This document shows positions 53,831-61,199 of a DNA stretch of 64,000 nt, one piece after another (the stretch's first letter is position 1; each line of letters opens with the position of its first letter). This DNA comes from JBFGFX01 sp965232455. GTDB lineage: Bacteria > Pseudomonadota > Gammaproteobacteria > Steroidobacterales > Woeseiaceae. The translations under genes were made by a program, and so were the position numbers. Below the pieces are notes generated by a model. That model was not told where the DNA came from. It saw nothing but the letters and a program-made list of their open reading frames with translations, and did no database searches. The stretch is from assembly GCA_965232455.1 (NCBI GenBank), contig OZ246981.1, positions 2,666,001 to 2,730,000 of the forward strand. Reading direction: 5' to 3'.

Positions 53831-54991
53831 ATGAACAAGCATTTGATGCGACCTTGCACACTCGTTATCTCCCTTCTGTCTTTTTCTGCGTCTTCGGCCG
53901 AAGACAAGCAGTGGCCTTCGTATGAGTGGGACGTCGCGACGCCTGAATCCCAACAGGTTGATTCAGCCGTGCTAGATCAGTTCGATCGGGAAATTGCATC
54001 GGGTAAGCACGGTTATGTCGACGGCATGACGGTTTACCGGAATGGGCACCTCGTGTACCAAAAGATCTACGATAACGACTATAAGCAGTTGTTCGTGGGC
54101 AAGGATCAAAAACGCGGGCAATACAACTACTACGATACGGATTGGCACCCGTGGCATCAGGGCAGCGGCTTGCATACGATGCAATCAGTCAGCAAGAGCG
54201 TCACGTCGGCATTGATTGGTATTGCAATCGGCCGAGGCGAAATTCCGGGCGTGGATGTCAAAGTAATGCCGTACTTCGATGATTATGACCTGGTCGATCA
54301 GGACCCTCGGCGAGAGGCAATCACACTTCGCCACCTTCTTACCATGACGGCTGGAATAGAGTGGGATGAATCGAGCGTCGACTATACGGACCCCCGAAAC
54401 GACTGCGCGGCGATGGAGCGAAGCGACGAATGGGTGCGCTTCGTGCTTGACCAACCTATGCGTACCTCGCCGGGCGTAGAATTTGAATACAACAGCGGTA
54501 TTACGGTACTGCTGGCGCACATCCTTTTGAAAGCGACCGGAAAGCACGTCGATGAATATGCTTCAGAACATCTGTTTGGACCACTCGGTATCGATTCTTC
54601 CTACTGGAAAAAAACGCCTACAGGTCTGGTTGATACGGCAGGCGGCGTGTATCTGGAACCACAAGACCTGGCCAAATTCGGCTATCTCTACGAAAACGAT
54701 GGCGTCTGGAACGATCAACGCATTTTGCCCGAAGGCTGGGTGGCAGCGAGTACGGATCCGGATACCGACGTGCCGGACTGGCCCGGCAAGTATGGGTATC
54801 AGTGGTGGCTTATCCCCTACAAAGGCGAGAAGCAAAACTGGGCATACACCGGCTGGGGCTTTGGTGGGCAGTATCTCCTGGTGGTTCCGGAATACGACCT
54901 GATCGCCGTTTTCACGGGGTGGAGCATATACGACAAGCCTGCCCTCGACCCGATATTTGCACTCGAGCAAGTATTAAGCGCGGTGCGCTAG
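53831..54991 (+). CDS. Exported class C beta-lactamase-like serine hydrolase
   Basis: A penicillin-binding-fold esterase or peptidase of 386 residues. The signal peptide ends at SSAED (about residue 24). The active site is SVSK (S-x-x-K) in MQSVSKSVTSALIG, and YNSGI supplies the Y-x-N/S motif; no KTG-box is obvious. WGFGGQYLLVVPEYDL is the usual region before the C-terminal helix. ATG 53831 is preferred over 53804 because GGAGAAAC precedes it and the signal begins there. The family covers esterases and D-aminopeptidases; resistance is not implied. It stands 271 bases before the spermidine-dehydrogenase-like gene. Confidence 0.85.
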   Translation: MNKHLMRPCTLVISLLSFSASSAEDKQWPSYEWDVATPESQQVDSAVLDQFDREIASGKHGYVDGMTVYRNGHLVYQKIYDNDYKQLFVGKDQKRGQYNYYDTDWHPWHQGSGLHTMQSVSKSVTSALIGIAIGRGEIPGVDVKVMPYFDDYDLVDQDPRREAITLRHLLTMTAGIEWDESSVDYTDPRNDCAAMERSDEWVRFVLDQPMRTSPGVEFEYNSGITVLLAHILLKATGKHVDEYASEHLFGPLGIDSSYWKKTPTGLVDTAGGVYLEPQDLAKFGYLYENDGVWNDQRILPEGWVAASTDPDTDVPDWPGKYGYQWWLIPYKGEKQNWAYTGWGFGGQYLLVVPEYDLIAVFTGWSIYDKPALDPIFALEQVLSAVR

Positions 54992-55169
54992 TTATTTGCG
55001 TCCTGGAACGTCCGCTTCTGGCCGCGTGCGCTGACGGCGCACAAATAAGGAGGACGATGCGCACGCCAGAGTGACGAGCGGGACTTTCTTCTGATGACAG
55101 GGAAACGTGCAGATGCATGGACTATGCAGGCACGCGCACGCAGAAAAAGTCTCTTTATTGCCTCCGTTA

Positions 55170-55199
55170 CACAAGACACTGCGATTATCGGAGTATAAA
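55170..55199 (+). promoter_or_regulatory. 30-base element shared with the TonB-receptor upstream region, copy 1
   Basis: The 30 bases from CACAAGACACTG at 55170 through GATTATCGG to TATAAA at 55199 are identical to the reverse complement of 63965-63994. Similarity extends weakly a further 9 bases upstream (6 of 9). The last six bases, TATAAA, lie 63 bases before ATG 55263 and resemble a -10; no good -35 lies at 17 bases, so an activator may be needed. The partial palindrome TTAT-CGGAGT-ATAA is within it. Confidence 0.7.
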
Positions 55200-55262
55200 C
55201 GAACTGGGGCGGTAAAGCGCTTTCGCACATATCGGGGGTACATAAGAGATGACCAGCATTTC

Positions 55263-57188
55263 ATGAACAAGAAAATCGACAAAGAACTCGGACTCGACAG
55301 CGCGATCACAAGACGGGATTTCATTTACGGTGGCTCCCTCGCAGTCGGCGGTGCAGTGGCCGGCTGTGCCGCGGATACTCCTCCGGCGGACATCCAGACC
55401 GAGGATCACAGTTTCAGCATTGGCGACGACAGTTTCACCGTTGGCGGCGATTGGTACGGACCAGGCGGCATAGGCGACTACGCGGAATCGCATGGCAATA
55501 CACCCGGGCTCGTCAGGGACGCGCACGACATTCGCGCAGGAAAATATTCGCTCCGGCCCCGCGATGCGATCGATACTGGTGAGGAGTACGATATCGTGAT
55601 CGTCGGCGGCGGCATGGCAGGCCTCGGATCGGCGCATCACTTCAATCGACTCAATCCGTCCGGGCGCGCACTCGTGCTCGACAATCACCCGATTTTCGGC
55701 GGTGAGGCGAAACGCAACGAATTCATCGTCAACGGTGTCCACATCACCGGCCCGCAGGGTTCGAACGATACCATCGAGTTTGCAGAGACCGGTGATCCCA
55801 GCGATTACGACACTGCACTGAACCTGCCCCGCAACCGACAGTTTGCGGAGCCGGAGGGCGATGCTGCCGGGATGCGCATCCCACTCGAGCATTTCGAGCA
55901 CATGACCTGGCACGAGCATGATTTCGACATGGCCCATTTTTTCCGCGGTTCGCAGACGCCCTGGGTCAAGGACCCGTGGGATAAGGGATCACACCTCACA
56001 CCCTGGAGCGACGCCGTCAAAGCAGGCTTCAGGAAGACGCGGACAACGGAAGTCGAGGACGTTCCCGGTCGCGACACGGATCGCTGGCTGGACTCGATGA
56101 CGATTAAGGACTACTACGAAAAAGAACTTGGCGTGCCTCCGGAAGTCACCGCGTTCTACGACCCGATCATTGCGAGCGTCGTCGGGCTTGGCTGCGACGG
56201 GCTCAGCGCCTATTGGGGAAATTATTTCACCCTGCCCGGATTCGTGCGCCCCGAAAGGCACACAGGCGAGTTACTGCACATGTTCCCGGGCGGCAATGCA
56301 GCGGTTGCGCGACATTTCGTGAAGGGCCTGATACCCGACTCGATCGAAGGTACGCAGTTCAAGGAAATTCTGGCCAACCCGATCCGGTTTGACCGGCTCG
56401 ACCGCGCGGACAACCCGGTCCGCATTCGCCTGAACTCGACCGCTGTTCGTGTTGAACATGACGGGCCGGCCGGCAGTGCGGAGCGTGTGGTCGTCCACTA
56501 TGTCAACAACGGCAAACTGTATAAGACGGAAGCGAAGACCGTGGTCATGGCCAGCGGCGGCTGGGTGAACCGTCACGTCGTTCGCGACTTACCGGACACG
56601 CATCGTACCGCCTACGGTTCGCTGGCGCATTCGCCGGTGCTGGTTGCGAATGTCGCGGTTACGAACTGGCGTTTCATGGTGAACCTGGGCATCTCGGCGG
56701 CCATGTGGACGGAAGGTTTCGGTTTCACCACCAACCTGCGACGACCGATGATTATCGACGGCGAACCTGCTGAACGGCTGCACCCCGATCATCCGACGGT
56801 GCTGACGTTTTACGTGCCGATCTACAAGCCAGGCCTGCCATGGCGGCAAAAAGGCATGGTTGGCCGGGCAGAATTGCTGGGCACGTCGTTCACCAGTTAC
56901 GAACGCCGGATTCGCGAACAGATGACAGAGATGTTTTCTGCGGGCGGCTTCGATCCGGCCAAGGACATTGCCGGCATCATCTTGAATCGCTGGGGCCATG
57001 CCTACGGCAATCCGGGGCCCGGTTTTCTGTTCAGCAACAACGGTCAACTGTCTCCGGCCAACGTGCTGCGTCAGCCAATCGGCCGCATCATGCTTGCCCA
57101 CTCGGAACTCAATGGACACCAGTACTGGAATGGTGCAGCCAACGAAGGACGACGCGCCGTCGAGCACCTTGTCGATACGTATTTCTGA
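55263..57188 (+). CDS. Tat-exported spermidine-dehydrogenase-like FAD oxidoreductase
   Basis: A flavoprotein of 641 residues resembling spermidine dehydrogenase SpdH of Pseudomonas aeruginosa, which oxidises spermidine in the periplasm. The N-terminus has the twin-arginine signal ITRRDFIYGG with a lipobox-like AVAGC. The FAD fold is YDIVIVGGGMAGLGSAHHF (about residue 103), with GGEAKRNEF, and late motifs such as SNNGQLSPANVLRQPIGRI and ELNGHQYWNGAANEGRRAVE. The ATG at 55263 begins the Tat signal; only a weak AAGAGA site lies upstream. Transcription probably starts at the shared 30-base element, and a strong terminator (57266-57299) follows. Its product would feed the aminotransferase and aldehyde dehydrogenase at 50672-53531. 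Substrate specificity is inferred. Confidence 0.83.
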   Translation: MNKKIDKELGLDSAITRRDFIYGGSLAVGGAVAGCAADTPPADIQTEDHSFSIGDDSFTVGGDWYGPGGIGDYAESHGNTPGLVRDAHDIRAGKYSLRPRDAIDTGEEYDIVIVGGGMAGLGSAHHFNRLNPSGRALVLDNHPIFGGEAKRNEFIVNGVHITGPQGSNDTIEFAETGDPSDYDTALNLPRNRQFAEPEGDAAGMRIPLEHFEHMTWHEHDFDMAHFFRGSQTPWVKDPWDKGSHLTPWSDAVKAGFRKTRTTEVEDVPGRDTDRWLDSMTIKDYYEKELGVPPEVTAFYDPIIASVVGLGCDGLSAYWGNYFTLPGFVRPERHTGELLHMFPGGNAAVARHFVKGLIPDSIEGTQFKEILANPIRFDRLDRADNPVRIRLNSTAVRVEHDGPAGSAERVVVHYVNNGKLYKTEAKTVVMASGGWVNRHVVRDLPDTHRTAYGSLAHSPVLVANVAVTNWRFMVNLGISAAMWTEGFGFTTNLRRPMIIDGEPAERLHPDHPTVLTFYVPIYKPGLPWRQKGMVGRAELLGTSFTSYERRIREQMTEMFSAGGFDPAKDIAGIILNRWGHAYGNPGPGFLFSNNGQLSPANVLRQPIGRIMLAHSELNGHQYWNGAANEGRRAVEHLVDTYF

Positions 57189-57265
57189 TAGAGAAGGGCC
57201 GAACCGTGGTTCGACCCGGGCTGTTGCGTTTTTTTCGGCGCCGCTGATCATTCCGTGCCGAACGA

Positions 57266-57299
57266 CGGCCGCCCGTTAGTCCGGGCGGCCGTTTTTTTA
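57266..57299 (+). terminator. Rho-independent terminator after the spermidine-dehydrogenase-like gene
   Basis: A perfect 10-bp GC-rich stem (CGGCCGCCCG at 57266-57275 with CGGGCGGCCG at 57282-57291), a 6-base loop and seven T residues. It ends 21 bases before the next ATG, so the propeller gene must have its own promoter. Confidence 0.92.
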
Positions 57300-57319
57300 T
57301 TGCCGGTTACAATCATCGC

Positions 57320-58243
57320 ATGACAAAGCTAATCACGACCTCAGTCGTCCGCGGCAGTGAGCAGGGCGAAAGCCACGGCGGTGTCTATATCATCGACATC
57401 GACAACCGGGACGTGCGCCAGGCTATCGACTGGAACACGGCCGGTATCGACTGGCAGGGGCGCGGCTGGGATCGGGGCCTCCGGGGCATCGCGATCGACG
57501 GCGCTGTCGTCTATATCGTGGCGAGCGATGAATTGTTCGCCTATACACCGGACTTCAAGCCGATCGGATCATGGCGCAACCCATACCTGAAGCATGCCCA
57601 CGAGATTTGCATCTACGAACGCGCGCTCTATGTTACATCCACCGGCTTTGACAGCATTCTCGGTTTCGACCTGGATAAACAGGCGTTCGTCTGGGCCCTG
57701 CATGTCGATGTCGAGAAGTTCAATTTCAGGGGGTTCACTTACGATCCGAACGCGGATGAAGGACCGCTGCTACTCAACAAGTTACATCTGAACAACGTCC
57801 ATGCTGACAAGCACGGCATGTACATCTCGGGCATGAAGTCCGGCGGCATGCTCCACTTCAACGGGGAAGCCATCGGCATGTCGACGACGTTGCCGCCAGG
57901 AATACACAACGCCCAACCCTACCGCGACGGGGTCTTGTTCAATGATACGAACGCGGATGCGCTGCGCTACGCGTCGCGCAGCGGCGAGGAAGATCGCGCG
58001 ATCAAGGTCCCCACATACGATTCCGCCGACATCGAGAACAAGGGTATCGACGATTCGCAAATTGCTCGCCAGGGATTTGCACGGGGCCTTTGCGTCATCA
58101 ATGACCGTGTGGTCGCCGGTGGATCGTCGCCGGCGACGATTGCCATCTACGATCTGCAGGAATCGAAGACCCTGCTATCGGTGAACCTGTCTCTCGATAT
58201 TCGCAATGCGATCCATGGTCTGGAGCTGTGGCCGTTTGAGTAG
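57320..58243 (+). CDS. Beta-propeller-like protein of unknown function
   Basis: A 307-residue cytoplasmic protein (no signal peptide) built of repeated strands such as GGVYIIDIDNRDVRQA, LRGIAIDGAVVYIVAS, EICIYERALYVTSTG and GLCVINDRVVAGGSSP, which fit a propeller. Histidines in LKHAHEICI, LNNVHADKHGM and LPPGIHNAQP could form a metal or substrate centre. TACAAT (57308-57313) lies 6 bases before the ATG with no ribosome site, so the mRNA may be leaderless. It is convergent with the TPR-sulfotransferase gene (5 bases between stops). I do not recognise a characterised homolog; the neighbours suggest a role with SpdH and the sulfotransferase. Confidence 0.78.
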   Translation: MTKLITTSVVRGSEQGESHGGVYIIDIDNRDVRQAIDWNTAGIDWQGRGWDRGLRGIAIDGAVVYIVASDELFAYTPDFKPIGSWRNPYLKHAHEICIYERALYVTSTGFDSILGFDLDKQAFVWALHVDVEKFNFRGFTYDPNADEGPLLLNKLHLNNVHADKHGMYISGMKSGGMLHFNGEAIGMSTTLPPGIHNAQPYRDGVLFNDTNADALRYASRSGEEDRAIKVPTYDSADIENKGIDDSQIARQGFARGLCVINDRVVAGGSSPATIAIYDLQESKTLLSVNLSLDIRNAIHGLELWPFE

Positions 58244-58248
58244 GTGAC

Positions 58249-60240
58249 TCAGAGCCCCGCGTTCCTGACGACATCCGGCAGGCTGTCGATAATCGGACCG
58301 AATTCCTCTTGCCACTCTCCGAGGTGATTCTCGTACTTGCGCCAGGTGCCCATGCCACCGGTATAGATAGGCTGCCTGACCTGCTCGGCACTCGCAGTAT
58401 TGACGGCACGCTTCGTTTCATGAAACCGAAGGCATTGCTCCTCGAAGGGCAGGCCGCAGTGTTCGAGAATACGGGCAACCTGACCTTCGAGGTCGGTCAC
58501 CGTCTCTTCATAATGTACGTCCAGCACTTTGCCGGGGAGGACCTCGTTCCAGTGGTCCATCGTCAAACAATACTCCTGGTAATAGTCGGCAAGTTCGAAC
58601 ATGTCATAGGTAAAGTTTTGACCGCGGCCGAATAGCTGCTTGTAGTTGCCGAGGCAGGTATCGATCGGGTGTCGACGGGCATTGATGACTTTGGCGTTCG
58701 GCAGGATCAGGTGCAGCAGGCCGACTAACGGGAAATTGTTCGGCAACTTGTCGGTGAAGACCGGCTTGTCTGTCGTCCGGTATCGTCTGGCGCCTTCCAG
58801 GTATTCGAGTCCATAGCCGCGCCAGTCGATCGGGCGCATCAGGTCGAGGACTTTCGGGAAGCGCTGGTCTACGCCGCGATACAGTGACATCGAATCCGAC
58901 ATTCTGCCGAGTATCGCCAGCTCCTCGGTGCCCTCGACCTGGCTGTGGCTGGCGAGAATCTGCTCAACCAGCGTGGATCCCGATCGGCCCAGGCCTACGA
59001 TGAAGATCGGCCCTTCGTCGGGATATCCGTGTCCCTGATTCTTCTCCAGAAATTCAGGCGTGAAGTGAGCCCGGATCGCTTCCTGGTGGAGTTTGTTATT
59101 GGACGGATCGTAGTGCAATAGCGGGCGCTTCAGCTGATTGCCGGCATGGTAATGCTCCCAGGCCTTGTCGTAGTCCCTCATGTCCTCGTACGCTTTGCCG
59201 AGTGCGAAGTGGAAATGCACCGTGGTGTCTTCACCCAACTCGCTGTTCTCGAGCTGGTGTTCCATGGCTGCAACCTCGTCGTATTCAAACTCGAAGATCT
59301 TGAGATTGGCCATGCTCCAGTAAACCTCGCCGAACTCCGGTTTGAGGCGGACCGCTTCGCGGTATGCGCGCAGTGATGCTGCCTGATCACCGAGGGTCTT
59401 CATGACATGACCGTAGCCCATATGAAAGCCAGGGGCTTCTGGCCGGACTTCGATGGCTTCGCGAAATGCTTCAGCGGCCTTCTCCGGGAAGCCTGCGCTG
59501 GCCCTGGTGCTTGCCAGTTGTTCCCAGGCAAACCCGTTCCGCGGTTGCAGCTCGGTCGCGCGAGTATACGCCTCAATCGCTTCCATCAGCTTCCCGCACT
59601 TGTTGCGGACCCGCCCGAGATCGACCCAGGCGCCGACGAAATCCGGTGCAACTTCGGTTGCTCGAATGAGTAAAGCCTCCGCGTCGCCCAGCTTGACGTC
59701 CTGCGAAAAATAAACGGCCGCCAGCAGGCGCATCGCATCGACGTTGTCCGGGTTTTCTTTCAGCGCCTGCCTGGTACTTGCAACCGCGTCGTCGTGGCGA
59801 CCGGCACGGAAATGTTCGGCAGCAATCGCGACAGCACCGATGTCCGGGTTCTTCTCGAAAAACGTCTCAAAAGCCTTGTCCGCTTCCTCTCCGCGTCCCA
59901 CCGAAGCCAGCGCATGGCCGAGTTTCTTGTGTGCGTTCTTGAGATTGGAATCCAGACGAACCGCCTGTTCAAAGAGTGGGATCGCCTCCTCGAATTTCTG
60001 TTGCTGCGCAAGGGCGCTGCCCAGGTCCTCTGACAGCGGTGGATAACCGGGTGCCAGTTCGATGGCGCGCCTGAATTCTGCTTCAGCTTCTTCGTACCGC
60101 CTTTGCTGCATCAGCGCGTGCCCAAGCAGACGCAGGTGTTCAACACTGTCCGGATTCCAAGACAAGTGAACGCGACAGAGTCTCTCAGCAACGTCAGGTT
60201 GCATGGACTCCAGTGCGTCGATGACGGCTCGTCTTGACAC
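58249..60240 (-). CDS. TPR-repeat sulfotransferase
   Basis: A fusion of TPR repeats (residues 1-340, about nine repeats such as AEAEFRRAIELAPGYPPL and AIEAYTRATELQPRNGFA) with a PAPS-dependent sulfotransferase. The 5'-phosphosulfate loop is FIVGLGRSGSTLVEQILAS (about residues 405-423) and the 3'-phosphate loop INARRHPIDTCLGNYKQLF. This class resembles tyrosylprotein sulfotransferases, in which the TPR part holds a protein or peptide partner. The start is GTG 60240 without a ribosome site, six bases after the U32-like gene, so it is probably coupled to it. The substrate is unknown; the neighbouring TonB receptor and propeller suggest a secreted or imported small peptide or polyamine conjugate. 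Confidence 0.86.
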   Translation of the reverse strand: MSRRAVIDALESMQPDVAERLCRVHLSWNPDSVEHLRLLGHALMQQRRYEEAEAEFRRAIELAPGYPPLSEDLGSALAQQQKFEEAIPLFEQAVRLDSNLKNAHKKLGHALASVGRGEEADKAFETFFEKNPDIGAVAIAAEHFRAGRHDDAVASTRQALKENPDNVDAMRLLAAVYFSQDVKLGDAEALLIRATEVAPDFVGAWVDLGRVRNKCGKLMEAIEAYTRATELQPRNGFAWEQLASTRASAGFPEKAAEAFREAIEVRPEAPGFHMGYGHVMKTLGDQAASLRAYREAVRLKPEFGEVYWSMANLKIFEFEYDEVAAMEHQLENSELGEDTTVHFHFALGKAYEDMRDYDKAWEHYHAGNQLKRPLLHYDPSNNKLHQEAIRAHFTPEFLEKNQGHGYPDEGPIFIVGLGRSGSTLVEQILASHSQVEGTEELAILGRMSDSMSLYRGVDQRFPKVLDLMRPIDWRGYGLEYLEGARRYRTTDKPVFTDKLPNNFPLVGLLHLILPNAKVINARRHPIDTCLGNYKQLFGRGQNFTYDMFELADYYQEYCLTMDHWNEVLPGKVLDVHYEETVTDLEGQVARILEHCGLPFEEQCLRFHETKRAVNTASAEQVRQPIYTGGMGTWRKYENHLGEWQEEFGPIIDSLPDVVRNAGL

Positions 60241-60246
60241 AGGGCG

Positions 60247-61056
60247 CTAGAAGCCGGTCAACGACTCGGGGCGCGCCCGGAGCAGCTTGAATCGATGGAA
60301 TCCGAGGTCGATGTACGGTTTTAGTGGAAAATCGACCATGCCCAGCATGTCACGGTCTTTAATCGGTTGCGAGCACCTGAATTCTCCGCGACCCTTGTTG
60401 AGCTCCGATATGGACGGGTAACACATTCGTGACGGGCATGTCAGCGCGCAGCCGGCGTTCGCAAACAGCGTGATCTTGTCCTTGTTCTCGATCTCGGCAA
60501 GAAACTCGAGGTTTTCGTTTAAGGGCATGGGCAGGACGACCGAATCGTACAGTTCCATTGCCGCCTCGATCTTCTTGTGACTCTTGAGGTTCTTGATGAC
60601 GCTGGCGTCAATGCGGTAGTCGGGATAATCCTCACGTATCCAGCGCGCAAGGTCGTCGTTCGTGCAGATGATCGAATTCCCGGGTGCGTGGTACTTGCGA
60701 AGTATCCAGTGACTGAGTTTGTATTCCCTGAGCTCGGTCACGTGATTGGACATCGGCAATCGAATCCCGATCCCTGCTTCGTTGAGGTCGCCGACATCCT
60801 TGTCCGACAGCTCGCGTTCGATGAACTGCCTGCCCCCATAAAGTGTGCTCTTCTCAACGAAGCCGAACACGCTGTCAATCTCGTTGACTCGAAGGTTGCC
60901 GAAGCTCTTGCGCAGAAATTTGAATATCGGCTGGTCCGGTCGTTTACCGCGGGCGGAGACCGTATAAGTGGCCGCAGCCGGCGCTACCGGCTCCGCCTTC
61001 GTAAATAGGCGGCCAACCGGTATTTCGGTAATTTCCAGACCAGAATCGTCACTCAC
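60247..61056 (-). CDS. U32-like four-cysteine TIM-barrel protein
   Basis: A 269-residue protein. C203, C207, C212 and C228 (GCALTCPSRMC ... FRCS) form a set like the [4Fe-4S] ligands of U32-family proteins (UbiU, UbiV, TrhP), although the spacing differs from those. The middle (SIICTNDDLARWI, YRIDASVIKNLKSH, SVVLPMPLNENLEFLAEI) fits TIM-barrel strands. Residues 30-60 are an extra N-terminal part. The start is GTG 61056 with no clear Shine-Dalgarno; the stop lies six bases before the sulfotransferase start. U32 proteins usually put oxygen atoms on rings or RNA without O2. That this one does so is a guess. Confidence 0.62.
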   Translation of the reverse strand: MSDDSGLEITEIPVGRLFTKAEPVAPAAATYTVSARGKRPDQPIFKFLRKSFGNLRVNEIDSVFGFVEKSTLYGGRQFIERELSDKDVGDLNEAGIGIRLPMSNHVTELREYKLSHWILRKYHAPGNSIICTNDDLARWIREDYPDYRIDASVIKNLKSHKKIEAAMELYDSVVLPMPLNENLEFLAEIENKDKITLFANAGCALTCPSRMCYPSISELNKGRGEFRCSQPIKDRDMLGMVDFPLKPYIDLGFHRFKLLRARPESLTGF

Positions 61057-61199
61057 TGTACGTCGTCAGGGTATTTCGGGCTTCAAGCAGCCTGATTCAA
61101 GATAGAACATTCGACTCACCAGGATCATGGTTATGCGGCTTCCCGGCGGTAGTATAGCCGACGCCGCTCTATGATCGTTTTTTGTTGGATTTTCCTCCT

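Noticed and set aside
53831..54991. Beta-lactam resistance gene
   Set aside because: Only the general serine-hydrolase motifs are present and no KTG-box is clear; exported esterase or D-peptidase is more likely.
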